In this document: positions 50,346 through 59,415 of the stretch, piece after piece
How the letters are laid out: each line of letters begins with the position of its first letter
Numbering within the stretch: position 1 is the stretch's first letter
Assembly: GCA_965214795.1 (NCBI GenBank)
Contig: OZ243976.1
Span: forward strand, 2,542,001-2,606,000
Length of the DNA stretch: 64,000 bases
Origin: JAJDXW01 sp965214795
GTDB lineage: Bacteria; Pseudomonadota; Gammaproteobacteria; HK1
Direction of reading: 5' to 3'
Translations under genes and position numbers: made by a program
The notes under the pieces: model-generated
Seen by the model: the letters and a program-made list of their open reading frames with translations, nothing else
What the model was told of the DNA's origin: nothing
Databases searched by the model: none

Positions 50346-50618
50346 TTAGCTCACCGCGTCGCGGAGGGTCTTGCTGGCCTTGAAGGCAGGAACCTTCGAG
50401 GCCGCGATGGTGATGCTCTCGCCAGTACGGGGGTTGCGTCCTTGACGGGCCGGGCGCCTCTTGGTCGAGAAGGTGCCGAACCCGGGGATGGTGACCGTAT
50501 CTTCCCGCGCGAGTGCATCGCCGATGGCCGAGAAGACGGCAGTCACCGCACTGTCCGCGGCGGCTTTGGACAGGGAAGCCTGACTGGCTACATGGGACGA
50601 AATATCGGATTTCTTCAT
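50346..50618 (-). CDS. HU-family DNA-binding protein
   Basis: A 90-residue histone-like protein. DSAVTAVFSAIGDALAREDT leads to VTIPGFGTFSTKRRPARQGRN and PRTGESITIAASKVPAFKAS, the DNA-binding arm and the conserved KxxxGFGxF and PxFKxxKxL patterns. It bends and compacts DNA. HU rather than IHF is favoured by length, but the subtype is not certain. Its ATG overlaps the stop of the MlaC-like gene by 4 bp, an unusual pairing that implies translation from a shared message. Confidence 0.9.
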   Translation of the reverse strand: MKKSDISSHVASQASLSKAAADSAVTAVFSAIGDALAREDTVTIPGFGTFSTKRRPARQGRNPRTGESITIAASKVPAFKASKTLRDAVS

Positions 50619-51244
50619 TCGTCTACCTCTTTGTTGTCGTGGGTTGATCCGTGGTTCTCCGGCCAGCGGTGGAGCACCACCGGCCCGTACCGGCGCGCGA
50701 GCGCGGCGAAGTAGGCTCGGTAGTGGGATACGGCACTGAATCCGTTGGCCGCCGCATCGAATGCCTTCCATCCGCCGGGGGTCCGGTGGAATCGATAGGT
50801 CATCCATATCGGAGCCGATGGAGAGCTCGTCACCCGGGCGAGCACGGACGCCTCGTCTCCCCATCGCAGGAAACGGGTCGGATAGATGTCGACGCGAGGT
50901 ACGGTCGGGGTGCCGGAGGTCAGGTTTCCGGCCAGGGCCTCGATGAACAGGGCGCGAAGCCGGGTGGTGAACGCTTCGCGCTCCTTCCGGCTGAACCGCT
51001 CGTAGAACGGCCCGGCGGCCCGGCGGGCCATCACGTCGAAGTCGAAATGGGGAGCGATCCGTTCGTCCAGGAAGGCGCTGGCCGCCTGCCGATCGGCGGC
51101 CGCCGCGGGCGGGAGGTGATCGCCGAGGCGCGTGAGCGCGACGATCCCGCCGGGATGCACCCGCGTCGGGTCCCGGGTCTCGGCTGCGAGCCCGGTCGTT
51201 CCGAGGGATAGCGCGAGGCAGTACAGAACGGACGCGAACCGCAC
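50615..51244 (-). CDS. MlaC/Ttg2D-like periplasmic phospholipid-binding protein
   Basis: A 209-residue protein with a signal peptide (MRFASVLYCLALSLGTTGLA) and an MlaC-type body: FLDERIAPHFDFDVMARRAAG, FSRKEREAFTTRLRALFIEA, VLARVTSSPSAPIWMTYRFH and GWKAFDAAANGFSAVSHYRAYF. MlaC carries phospholipids between outer and inner membranes. No other mla gene is nearby, so an orphan relative (as in hopanoid-linked or toluene-tolerance proteins) is possible. Confidence 0.82.
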   Translation of the reverse strand: MRFASVLYCLALSLGTTGLAAETRDPTRVHPGGIVALTRLGDHLPPAAAADRQAASAFLDERIAPHFDFDVMARRAAGPFYERFSRKEREAFTTRLRALFIEALAGNLTSGTPTVPRVDIYPTRFLRWGDEASVLARVTSSPSAPIWMTYRFHRTPGGWKAFDAAANGFSAVSHYRAYFAALARRYGPVVLHRWPENHGSTHDNKEVDE

Positions 51245-51251
51245 CGGAGGG

Positions 51252-53564
51252 CTACTTCGTCACGTCCGCCGGCTGCTCTTCCTGGTTCCTCGATCGACCG
51301 GAAGGTCTCCTGGAAGGGGCGGGCCGACAGTCAAGCGTGATTCCGTCCGCTCCGGCCTGGATGATCACGTGCCCGCCGTCGGCCAGACGGCCGAACAGCA
51401 GTTCGTCGGCGAGCGGACGCTTGATGTGTTCCTGTATGACGCGGGCCATCGGGCGGGCGCCCATCGTGGGGTCGAACCCGTGCTCGGCCAGCCACTCGCG
51501 CGCGGGAGCGCCGAGCTCCACCGTAACCCGCTTCTCCTCGAGCTGGTTCTCGAGCTCGAAAATGAACTTGTCGACGATCCGACCGATGATGCTCCGGTCG
51601 AGCTGGTCGAACTCGACTACTGCATCGAGCCGGTTCCGGAACTCGGGGGAGAAAGTCTTCGCGATCGCTTCCATCGCGTCCGGGGAGTGGTCCTGGGTCG
51701 TGAAGCCCATCGAACGGCGGTGGCGCTGCTCGGCCCCCGCGTTGGTGGTCATCACCACCGCGACGCTGCGGAAGTCGGCCTTGCGTCCGTTGTTGTCGGT
51801 GAGGGTGCCGTGGTCCATGACCTGGAGCAGGATGTTGAAGACGTCCGGGTGCGCCTTCTCGATCTCGTCGAGAAGAAGCACCGAGTGGGGGTGCTTGTTG
51901 ATCGCCTCGGTGAGAAGCCCCCCCTGGTCGAAGCCGACGTACCCGGGCGGTGCCCCGATGAGGCGGGAAACCGTGTGCCGCTCCATGTACTCGGACATGT
52001 CGAAGCGGACCAGCTCCACGCCGAGCAGGAGCGCGAGCTGCCGCGTGACTTCCGTCTTGCCGACTCCGGTCGGTCCCGCGAGCAGGAAACAGCCGACCGG
52101 CCGGTCCGGATCGCGCAGCCCGGAACGGGCGGTCCGGACCGCCGACACGAGCGTATCGATCGCCCGATCCTGGCCGAACACCAACAGCTTCAGATCGCGG
52201 TCGAGGTGGCGCATGACCTCCCGATCCGATCGCGAGACCGAGCGGGGCGGGATCCGCGCGATCTTCGCCACGACCGCTTCGACGTCCGCCACCCCGATCG
52301 TCTTCTTCCGCCGCGACGGGGGGAGGAGGCGCTGGGATGCACCAGCCTCGTCGATGACGTCGATGGCCTTGTCGGGAAGCAGCCGGTCGTTGATGTGGCG
52401 GTCGGCGAGGCTCACCGCCGCTTCGAGGGCCTGACGGGTGAACCGCACCTGGTGGTGCTCCTCGAACCGCGACTTCAACCCCTTGAGAATGCGTCCGGTC
52501 TCTTCGAGGGAGGGTTCGTTGACCTCGATCATCTGGAACCGCCGGGAGAGCGCCCGGTCCTTGTCGAAGATCCCCCGGTATTCGGTGTAGGTGGTCGAGC
52601 CGATGCAGCGCAACTCCCCGGAGGCGAGCATCGGCTTGATGAGGTTGGAGGCGTCCATGACCCCGCCCGACGCGGCTCCGGCGCCGATGATGGTGTGGAT
52701 CTCGTCGATGAACAGGATCGACTTCGGCTTCCTGCTGAGCTGCGCCAGCAGCCCTTTCAGGCGTTTCTCGAAATCTCCCCGGTACTTGGTGCCGGCGAGG
52801 AGGGCGCCGAGGTCGAGGGTGTAGATGGTGGCATCCGCCATGACCTCCGGGACGTCTTCCTCGACGATCATCCTGGCAAGCCCCTCCGCGATCGCGGTCT
52901 TGCCGACTCCCGCATCGCCCACGAACAACGGATTGTTCTTGCGCCGGCGGCAGAGGATCTGGATCGTGCGTTCGACCTCGAGGCGGCGGCCGATGAGGGG
53001 GTCGGTACGCCCCTCCGCGGCCTGCCGGTTGAGGTTGACGGCGTAGGATTCGAGCGGTGATTTGCCTCCCTGCTCGGCCGCCTTCTCGTCTTCTCCCCCG
53101 GCTGGCCGGGGGCCGCCGTCTCCGGCGTCCGGGATCTTCGAGATCCCGTGGGAGATGTAGTTCACCACGTCCAGACGGGTGACCCTCTGGCGGTTGAGCA
53201 GGTACGCGGCGTGGGCTTCGCGCTCCCCGAACAGGGCGACGAGAACGTTCGCGCCCGTCACCTGCTTCTTCCCCGAGGACTGCACGTGGAACAGCGATCG
53301 CTGGAGGACGCGCTGAAAGCCGAGGGTAGGCTGGGTCTCCCGATCGTCGCCGGGAGCGAGGGCCGGGACCGTCTCCGCCAGATGCTGGCGGAGGTCGCGC
53401 TCGAGCTGCTTGACGTCCGCTCCGCACGCCCGAAGCACCTCGAGCGCGTCGCGGTTCGAGAGCAGCGCGAGCAGCAGGTGCTCCACCGTCATGAACTCGT
53501 GGCGCTGCTCGCGAGCCGAGCGGAACGCCTCGTTCAGGGTCGCTTCGAGCTCTTTGCCAAGCAT
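51252..53564 (-). CDS. clpA: ATP-dependent Clp protease ATP-binding subunit ClpA
   Basis: A 770-residue unfoldase that feeds substrates to ClpP. It has the N-domain (MLGKELEATLNEAFRSAREQ, HEFMTVEHLLLALL), the first AAA domain with GDAGVGKTAIAEGLA and LFIDEIHTIIGAG, a central region with LPDKAIDVIDEAGA, and the second AAA domain with GPTGVGKTEVTRQLA, SRLIGAPPGYVGFDQGGLLT and MTTNAG. The absence of the long ClpB middle domain and the neighbouring clpS fix it as ClpA. ATG at 53564; longer open frames upstream are not family-like. Confidence 0.95.
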   Translation of the reverse strand: MLGKELEATLNEAFRSAREQRHEFMTVEHLLLALLSNRDALEVLRACGADVKQLERDLRQHLAETVPALAPGDDRETQPTLGFQRVLQRSLFHVQSSGKKQVTGANVLVALFGEREAHAAYLLNRQRVTRLDVVNYISHGISKIPDAGDGGPRPAGGEDEKAAEQGGKSPLESYAVNLNRQAAEGRTDPLIGRRLEVERTIQILCRRRKNNPLFVGDAGVGKTAIAEGLARMIVEEDVPEVMADATIYTLDLGALLAGTKYRGDFEKRLKGLLAQLSRKPKSILFIDEIHTIIGAGAASGGVMDASNLIKPMLASGELRCIGSTTYTEYRGIFDKDRALSRRFQMIEVNEPSLEETGRILKGLKSRFEEHHQVRFTRQALEAAVSLADRHINDRLLPDKAIDVIDEAGASQRLLPPSRRKKTIGVADVEAVVAKIARIPPRSVSRSDREVMRHLDRDLKLLVFGQDRAIDTLVSAVRTARSGLRDPDRPVGCFLLAGPTGVGKTEVTRQLALLLGVELVRFDMSEYMERHTVSRLIGAPPGYVGFDQGGLLTEAINKHPHSVLLLDEIEKAHPDVFNILLQVMDHGTLTDNNGRKADFRSVAVVMTTNAGAEQRHRRSMGFTTQDHSPDAMEAIAKTFSPEFRNRLDAVVEFDQLDRSIIGRIVDKFIFELENQLEEKRVTVELGAPAREWLAEHGFDPTMGARPMARVIQEHIKRPLADELLFGRLADGGHVIIQAGADGITLDCRPAPSRRPSGRSRNQEEQPADVTK

Positions 53565-53602
53565 CCTGAAGACTCCTCGGGCCTCGACGGAGGCACCGTC
53601 CC

Positions 53603-53941
53603 TCACGCGTGCTCCATGGTGCACAGCAGGGGGTGCTGGTGGTCGCGGGCGAACTGGTTCACCTTGTTCACCTTGGTCTCCGCGATTTCGCGCGAATAGG
53701 TCCCGCAAACGCCCTTGCCCCGGGTGTGGACGTGCAGCATCACCCTGATTGCCTGCTCCCGCTCCATGCCGAAGAACTGCTCGAGCACCCCGACCACGAA
53801 CTCCATCGGAGTATAGTCGTCATTCAGCAGCACCACGTTGTACCGTGGTGGCTCCTCGACCTTGGGCTCCGACTCTTCGATCTCCAGCACCCCGCCCGGG
53901 GTGCCGCCCGGGGTGCCGATCGGGTCCGGTGTGTTCGCCAT
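53603..53941 (-). CDS. clpS: ClpS adaptor protein
   Basis: A 112-residue N-end-rule adaptor that hands substrates to ClpA. It shows YNVVLLNDDYTPMEFVVGVL, the HVHTRGKGVCGTYSREIAE segment and a KVNQFARDHQHPLLCTME end. The N-terminal ~30 residues (TPDPIGTPGGTPGG...) are flexible, as in other ClpS proteins. It is 38 bp upstream of clpA in the same direction, so the two are co-transcribed. Confidence 0.95.
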   Translation of the reverse strand: MANTPDPIGTPGGTPGGVLEIEESEPKVEEPPRYNVVLLNDDYTPMEFVVGVLEQFFGMEREQAIRVMLHVHTRGKGVCGTYSREIAETKVNKVNQFARDHQHPLLCTMEHA

Positions 53942-54041
53942 GACGCCGGATTCTAGCGCAACGCCGCGCTTTCGCGAGGCTCGGGGAGAATTGTCCCGCG
54001 GCCGGCCGCGGTCCGGAGGGTGGCCTGGACCGCACCGGGGG

Positions 54042-54214
54042 CAGGACCGTTTCTTGCCGCGACCGGGTGCCGGGGGCGGGGGCGGATCGGCCGGCCGTGC
54101 GATCGAGGGGCCGCTTCCTGAGGCCCGAATCGACCCGCGGACGACGAAATGCGCTCCCCGACGGCCTGCCGGACCGGCCCGGTTCACCCGTCGCGGGACA
54201 GGAAACGAGCCCTG
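54042..54214 (+). repeat. Family B inverted-repeat element, copy 2
   Basis: This second copy of the element at 3957-4149 begins near CAGGACCGTTTCTTGCCGCG and ends near CAGGAAACGAGCCCTG, which are inverted relative to each other. The central CCGCGGACGACGAAATGCGC and GGCCTGCCG segments are the same. It occupies the divergent region between clpS and argD. Confidence 0.75.
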
Positions 54215-54319
54215 ACACGCCGGCGGCGATCCGCTTGGTCCGGAAGGGCAACTGTGATGCAATGACCGCCGCCGATGGCGGGGCCCCGGAGGCCCGCGCC
54301 GGAACGACAGAGGACAGAC

Positions 54320-55549
54320 ATGGCTGCCGAGAATTCCACTGACGCCCTGGTCGCGGCCGGGGTGCGGACCTACGTGCCCAACTACGCTCCCAAGCCGGTG
54401 GTGTTCGACCATGGCGAAGGGTCCCGATTGTGGGACATCGACGGGCGCGAATACGTCGATCTCGGCACCGGGATCAGCGTGAACTCGTTCGGACACGGGC
54501 ACCCGGAGCTGGTCGAGGCGGTGACGTCCCAGGCCGGGCGGTTGCTGCATGCGAGCAACCTCTACTACGTCGAGTCCACCGTGCGGCTCGCCGAGGAGCT
54601 GGTGGATGCCACGTTCGCGGAGCGGGTGTTCTTCTGCAATTCCGGTGCGGAGGCCAACGAGGCGGCGATCAAGATCGTGCGTCGGCACGCGAGCGAAGCG
54701 GGCCGCGGGCCGGAGGAGCGCGAGATCGTCACCTTCGAGGGCTCCTTTCACGGCCGCACCCTGGCGACCGTGACGGCGACCGCGCAGCCGAAGTACCACG
54801 AGGGTTTCGAGCCGTTGCCGGGTGGGTTTACCTATTGCCCGTTCAACGATCCGGAGGCGCTCGAGGCCGCGGTCTCCGAACGCACCTGCGCGGTGATGCT
54901 CGAGCCGGTGCAGGGCGAGGGGGGCGTGACCCCCGCGCGGCAAGGTTTCCTCCGCCACGTCCAGGACCTTTGCCGCCGGCACGAGGCGTTGCTCGTGCTC
55001 GACGAGATCCAGTCCGGAATGGGCCGGACGGGGAAGTTCTTCGCCTATGAATGGGAGCCCGGGGTCGAGCCGGACGTGGTGACCATGGCGAAAGCCCTCG
55101 CCGGGGGGCTCCCCATGGGGGCGGTGCTGGTCGGCGCGCGTGCATCGGGAGCGCTCACGGTGGGCACCCACGGCTCGACCTTCGGCGGGAACCCGGTGGC
55201 CGCGGCCGCCGCACGGGTCGCGGTGCGCCTCGCAGGAAACGCGGACCTGCTCGCGAACGTCGTCCGGCAGGGCGATGCCTTCCGCCTTTTTCTGAGCCGG
55301 ATCAACGCCGAGCTCGGACTGTTCCGGGACGTGCGCGGCAGGGGCCTCATCATCGGGGCGGAGCTGGCCGGAGCCTGTGAAGGCAAGGCCGGGGGGCTGG
55401 TGGACGCCTGCGCGGACGAAGGGGTGATCGTGCTCGTGGCCGGCCCGAGCGTGCTGCGCCTGCTCCCGCCGCTCAACATCAGCGACGAGGATGTGGGCGA
55501 GGCGACCTCGCGGATGGAGCGCGCGTTCCGGGCGTTCGCGGCGGGCTGA
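54320..55549 (+). CDS. argD: Acetylornithine/succinyl-diaminopimelate aminotransferase
   Basis: A 409-residue class III PLP aminotransferase. Visible are VFDHGEGSRLWDIDGREYVD, FFCNSGAEANEAAIKIVRRH, TFEGSFHGRTLATVTAT, EPVQGEGGVTPA, LLVLDEIQSGMGRTGKFFAYE, the PLP lysine in VTMAKALAGGLPMGAVL, and GTHGSTFGGNPVAAAAA. It acts in arginine synthesis and probably also in the lysine pathway. The nearby dapE gene in convergent orientation fits the second role. ATG at 54320 after AGAGGACAG. Confidence 0.92.
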   Translation: MAAENSTDALVAAGVRTYVPNYAPKPVVFDHGEGSRLWDIDGREYVDLGTGISVNSFGHGHPELVEAVTSQAGRLLHASNLYYVESTVRLAEELVDATFAERVFFCNSGAEANEAAIKIVRRHASEAGRGPEEREIVTFEGSFHGRTLATVTATAQPKYHEGFEPLPGGFTYCPFNDPEALEAAVSERTCAVMLEPVQGEGGVTPARQGFLRHVQDLCRRHEALLVLDEIQSGMGRTGKFFAYEWEPGVEPDVVTMAKALAGGLPMGAVLVGARASGALTVGTHGSTFGGNPVAAAAARVAVRLAGNADLLANVVRQGDAFRLFLSRINAELGLFRDVRGRGLIIGAELAGACEGKAGGLVDACADEGVIVLVAGPSVLRLLPPLNISDEDVGEATSRMERAFRAFAAG

Positions 55550-55617
55550 CGGCGGGTCCCGCCGCCGCGGCCTTCAGGGCCGTCCGCGTCGGATGCCGGA
55601 CGGCGGCCATGGCGGGC

Positions 55618-56757
55618 TCAGGGCGCCTCTCCCTCCGGGCCGAGGAGTCGTTCCAGGATCCCTTCGTACATTCGGCTCAGCCGGTCGAGGTCCGCGCAGG
55701 CCACGCGCTCGTCGATCTGGTGAATGGTGGCATTGACCGGCCCGAGCTCGATCACTTCCGCCCCGCGGGGCGCGATGAACCGTCCGTCCGAGGTGCCCCC
55801 GGCCGTCGAGAGGGCCGGATCGATCCCGGCCACCTTCCGGATCGCCGATCGCGCGGCCTCCACGAGCCGGCCCCCGCGGGTGAGGAAGGGAGCCGCGGAG
55901 TGCTGCCATTCGATCTCCCACCGGATGGCGTGCCGGTCAAGCACGGACTCCACCCGCGCCATGATCTCCGCATGGGTCAGAGCCGGTGAATAGCGCAGGT
56001 TGAAACGGGCTTCGAGCGAGGCGGGGGTCACGTTGACCGCGCCCGTCCCGGCCCGGATGTCGGATACCTGGAGGCGGGTCGCCGGAAAGTCGGCGCTGCC
56101 CTCGTCCCAGTCGATCTCCAGGAGCTCCGTGAGCGCGGCGCAGGCCCCGTGGATGGGGTTCACCGTCCGCTCCGGGTAGGCGATGTGCCCCTGCACCCCG
56201 TGCACCGCGAGCCGTGCGTTGAGCGAACCGCGCCGGCCGTGCTTGATGGTATCGCCGGCCCGCTCGTCGCTGGACGGCTCGCCGACCACACACCAGTCGA
56301 TGGGGTCGGCGATCCCCTCGATCACCCGGCGGGTGCCGTCCACGGCCGGGCCCTCCTCGTCGCTCGTCACCAGAAATGCGATCGAGCCCCGCGGCTCCGG
56401 ATGGCGCGCGATGAACCGGGCGCAGGCGGTGACCATCGCGGCGAGGCTGCCCTTCATGTCCGCCGCGCCGCGCCCGTGCAGGAAGCCGTCCCGCAGGACG
56501 GGGTCGAAGGGAGGCGTCATCCATGCGTCCTCGGGGCCGGGCGGCACCACGTCGGTATGGCCCAGGAACACGAGGAGAGGCGGCTCGGTCCCGCGCCGCG
56601 CCCAGAGGTTGCTGACCGCCCCGAACGGCATCGAGCGGATCCGGAACCCGAGCGCGCCCAGGTGCCCGGCGAGCAGATCCTGACAGCCCGCGTCTTCGGG
56701 GGTGATCGAAGGGCGGCGAACCAGCTCGCGGGCGAGCTCAAGCGTCGATATCGGCAT
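55618..56757 (-). CDS. dapE: Succinyl-diaminopimelate desuccinylase
   Basis: A 379-residue zinc peptidase-family enzyme of lysine synthesis, acting after ArgD/DapC and before DapF/LysA. It has the metal histidine and aspartate in VFLGHTDVVPPG and GRGAADMKGSLAAM, the glutamates in FLVTSDEEGPAVDGT, CVVGEPSS, the dimerisation domain GHIAYPERTVNPIH, and the final EVIELGPVNATIHQIDERV. It overlaps yciB by 20 bp, so the two form one operon. Confidence 0.95.
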   Translation of the reverse strand: MPISTLELARELVRRPSITPEDAGCQDLLAGHLGALGFRIRSMPFGAVSNLWARRGTEPPLLVFLGHTDVVPPGPEDAWMTPPFDPVLRDGFLHGRGAADMKGSLAAMVTACARFIARHPEPRGSIAFLVTSDEEGPAVDGTRRVIEGIADPIDWCVVGEPSSDERAGDTIKHGRRGSLNARLAVHGVQGHIAYPERTVNPIHGACAALTELLEIDWDEGSADFPATRLQVSDIRAGTGAVNVTPASLEARFNLRYSPALTHAEIMARVESVLDRHAIRWEIEWQHSAAPFLTRGGRLVEAARSAIRKVAGIDPALSTAGGTSDGRFIAPRGAEVIELGPVNATIHQIDERVACADLDRLSRMYEGILERLLGPEGEAP

Positions 56758-57304
56758 GGCCGTGGCGGACCTGGCGCATCAGCCATACGGTCTGTCCGAC
56801 AATGAAGAGAGCCGTCAGGGCGAGGATCCCGAAGAGCTTGAAGTCCACCCAGACGTCGGTGCTGTAGCGGTGCGCGACATACAGGTTGGCCGCGCCGAGG
56901 AGAACGAAGAACCCGGTCCATCCCAGGTTGAGGCGGGTCCAGGCGGCGGCGGGCAGGGTCACCCTCGACTCCATCAGGCGCCGGACGATCGGCCGGGACC
57001 CGATGAACTGGCTGCCGAGGAACACCAGGGCGAACGCCCAGTTGACGAGCGTGGGCTTCCACTTGATGAAGCGCTCGTCGTCGAGGGCGAGGGTGAGGCC
57101 CCCGAGCGCGACCACCAGCACCAGGGTCACGAGGTGCAGCCTCTCGATGCGGCCGTGGCGCAGCCGCATGTACCCGACCTGGACCAGGGTGGCGGCGATG
57201 ACCACCGCCGTCGCGACCATGATCCCGCGCTTCGGATCGTCTTCGAGCTTGAAGGCGATGAAGAACAGGATGACCGGGAAGAAATCGAACAGCAGCTTCT
57301 TCAT
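56738..57304 (-). CDS. yciB: Inner membrane septation protein YciB (IspZ family)
   Basis: A 188-residue integral membrane protein with about five helices. It starts MKKLLFDFFPVILFFIAFKL and contains KWKPTLVNWAFALVFLGSQF and WTRLNLGWTGFFVLLGAANLYVA, the standard YciB signature. It is linked to cell envelope synthesis and septation. It overlaps dapE and is divergent from trpS. Confidence 0.94.
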   Translation of the reverse strand: MKKLLFDFFPVILFFIAFKLEDDPKRGIMVATAVVIAATLVQVGYMRLRHGRIERLHLVTLVLVVALGGLTLALDDERFIKWKPTLVNWAFALVFLGSQFIGSRPIVRRLMESRVTLPAAAWTRLNLGWTGFFVLLGAANLYVAHRYSTDVWVDFKLFGILALTALFIVGQTVWLMRQVRHGHADIDA

Positions 57305-57356
57305 GGTCGCGGATCATACGTTACACTCGTTTGCGGCTCCTCCCGGCGTTCCGACC

Positions 57357-58574
57357 TTGGCTACCGTCCCCCGACACCAGCAGCGCGTCCTCTCGGGCAT
57401 GCGGCCCACCGGACGGCTCCACCTCGGCCACTATCGGGGCGTGCTCCTGAACTGGATCAAGCTCCAGCACGAGTACGAATGCTATTTCTTCGTGGCCGAC
57501 TGGCACGCGCTCACCACCCACTACGAAGACCGCGAGATCATCTCGGACTCGGTGCTCGACATGGTGATCGACTGGCTCGCCTGCGGGATCGATCCGGCTG
57601 ACGCCCGGTTGTTCATCCAGTCCCGCATTCCCGAGCACGCCGAGCTGCATCTCCTGCTCTCCATGGTCACACCGCTCGGCTGGCTCGAGCGGGTCCCGAG
57701 CTACAAGGACCAGAAGGAACGCCTGGCCGAGCGCGATCTCGACACGTACGGCTTTCTCGGCTATCCGGTGCTCCAGAGCGCGGACATCCTCATCTACCGG
57801 GCGGGGCTCGTTCCGGTGGGCGAAGACCAGGCTGCCCACGTCGAGGTCACGAGGGAGATCGCCCGGCGGTTCAATTTCATCTTCGGCCGGGAGCCCGACT
57901 TCGAGGAGCGGGTGGAGGAAGCGATCCGCAAGATGGGCAAGCGAAACGCGCGCCTGTACCGGGACCTCCGCCGCCGGTACCAGGAGCGGGGCGACGAAGA
58001 GGCGCTCGCGACCGCGCGAGCCCTCCTCGAGTCGCAGCAGAACATCTCCATCGGCGACCGGGAGCGGCTGATGGGGAACCTGGACGGTGGCGGGCGGGCG
58101 ATCCTGCCCGAGCCGCAGGTCCTCCTCACGCCCGCATCGCGCATGCCGGGAATCGATGGCCAGAAGATGTCGAAGTCCTACGGCAACACCATCGAGCTGC
58201 GCGAGGACCCCGACCGGATCGCCTCGAAGCTGCGCCGGATGCCGACCGATCCGGCGCGGGTGCGAAGGTCCGACCCCGGCGACCCCGACAAGTGTCCGGT
58301 CTGGAAGCTGCACCTCATCTATTCCGACGAGGGACGCCGCGAGTGGGTGCAGGAGGGATGTCGGAGCGCGGGGATCGGGTGCCTCGACTGCAAGCAGCCC
58401 TTGATCGACGCGGTGCTCGCGGAGCTCGAGCCCATACGGCGGCGGGCGCTGGAGTACGCTTCGGAGCCGGACGTGGTGCGGTCGATCCTGAAGGAAGGTT
58501 GCGAAGAAGCCCGGGAGACCGCCGGCGAGACCATGGAGGAAGTGCGCCGGGCGATGGGCTTCGGCTATCGTTGA
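57357..58574 (+). CDS. trpS: Tryptophanyl-tRNA synthetase
   Basis: A 405-residue class I synthetase that charges tRNA-Trp. It has RVLSGMRPTGRLHLGHYRG (HIGH-type motif HLGH), VPVGEDQAAHVEVTREIARR and the KMSKS loop in DGQKMSKSYGN. The length is greater than in E. coli (about 334) because of insertions such as RLYRDLRRRYQERGDEEALATARA, a form found in many gammaproteobacteria. No ATG fits the N-terminus; TTG at 57357 is the best guess, and the first in-frame ATG (57399) would cut into the motif region. Probably the first gene of trpS-scpA-scpB-rluB. Confidence 0.92.
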   Translation: MATVPRHQQRVLSGMRPTGRLHLGHYRGVLLNWIKLQHEYECYFFVADWHALTTHYEDREIISDSVLDMVIDWLACGIDPADARLFIQSRIPEHAELHLLLSMVTPLGWLERVPSYKDQKERLAERDLDTYGFLGYPVLQSADILIYRAGLVPVGEDQAAHVEVTREIARRFNFIFGREPDFEERVEEAIRKMGKRNARLYRDLRRRYQERGDEEALATARALLESQQNISIGDRERLMGNLDGGGRAILPEPQVLLTPASRMPGIDGQKMSKSYGNTIELREDPDRIASKLRRMPTDPARVRRSDPGDPDKCPVWKLHLIYSDEGRREWVQEGCRSAGIGCLDCKQPLIDAVLAELEPIRRRALEYASEPDVVRSILKEGCEEARETAGETMEEVRRAMGFGYR

Positions 58575-58608
58575 GCGCAGCGGCGCCGCGCCGGCGGTCC
58601 CGGATCCC

Positions 58609-59415
58609 ATGAACCGTTCGATCCCCGCGCAGCAGGAGATGCCGTTCGCGTTCGTGCACGGGACGGCGGTTACCGAGGTTCCCCGCGACCTCTACATCCC
58701 CCCCGACGCGCTGGAGGTCTTCATCGAGGCGTTCGAAGGGCCGCTCGATCTCCTCCTCTATCTCATCCGACGCCGGAACCTCGACGTCCTGGACATCCCC
58801 ATCGCGGAGATCACCCGCCAGTACGTCGAATACGTGGAGCTGATGCGCGAGCTGCGTCTCGAGCTGGCGGGCGAGTATCTGGTGATGGCCGCGACCCTCG
58901 CGGAGATCAAGTCGCGGCTGCTGTTGCCCCGCCCGTCCGCGTCGGACGAGGATGACGAGACGGACCCGCGCGCCGACCTCGCGCGGCGGCTGCAGGAATA
59001 CGAGCGTTTTCGGCGGGCCGCCGAAGCTCTCGACGAGCTTCCTCGCGAGGGCCGCGACTTCTTCGTCGTCGGCGTGGACGCGAGCGCGATCGATCCGTGG
59101 CGGCCGCCGCCCGTCGTTTCGCTCGAGGAGCTGGCGGCGGCGCTCGCCGACGTGACGTCCCGCGCCGCGATGTTCGCGACCCACCACATCGTGCGCGAGT
59201 CGCTCTCGGTTCGCGAGCGCATGGCCTCGGTGCTGGTTCGGCTCGGTCCGGACGGGTCCGGAAACGTCGAGTTCACCTCGCTGTTCACCTCGGCGGAGGG
59301 GCGTGCGGGGGTGGTGGTGGCCCTGCTCGCCATCCTCGAGCTCTGGCGGGCACGGCTGATCGAACTCGTGCAGGTTGGGCCGTTTGCTCCGATCCACGTC
59401 TGTGGCCGGCCATGA
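58609..59415 (+). CDS. scpA: Segregation and condensation protein A
   Basis: A 268-residue kleisin subunit of the SMC condensin complex. FEGPLDLLLYLIRRRNLDVLDIPIAEITRQYVEYV is the typical N-terminal helix pair that binds SMC, and the C-terminal winged helix reads VEFTSLFTSAEGRAGVVVALLAILELWRA. It lies 34 bp after trpS and overlaps scpB by 4 bp. Confidence 0.95.
   Translation: MNRSIPAQQEMPFAFVHGTAVTEVPRDLYIPPDALEVFIEAFEGPLDLLLYLIRRRNLDVLDIPIAEITRQYVEYVELMRELRLELAGEYLVMAATLAEIKSRLLLPRPSASDEDDETDPRADLARRLQEYERFRRAAEALDELPREGRDFFVVGVDASAIDPWRPPPVVSLEELAAALADVTSRAAMFATHHIVRESLSVRERMASVLVRLGPDGSGNVEFTSLFTSAEGRAGVVVALLAILELWRARLIELVQVGPFAPIHVCGRP

Noticed and set aside
53603..55171. A 522-codon frame that joins clpS to the complement of argD
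   Set aside because: Only the last 112 codons are ClpS. The rest is the reverse strand of argD and repeat B.
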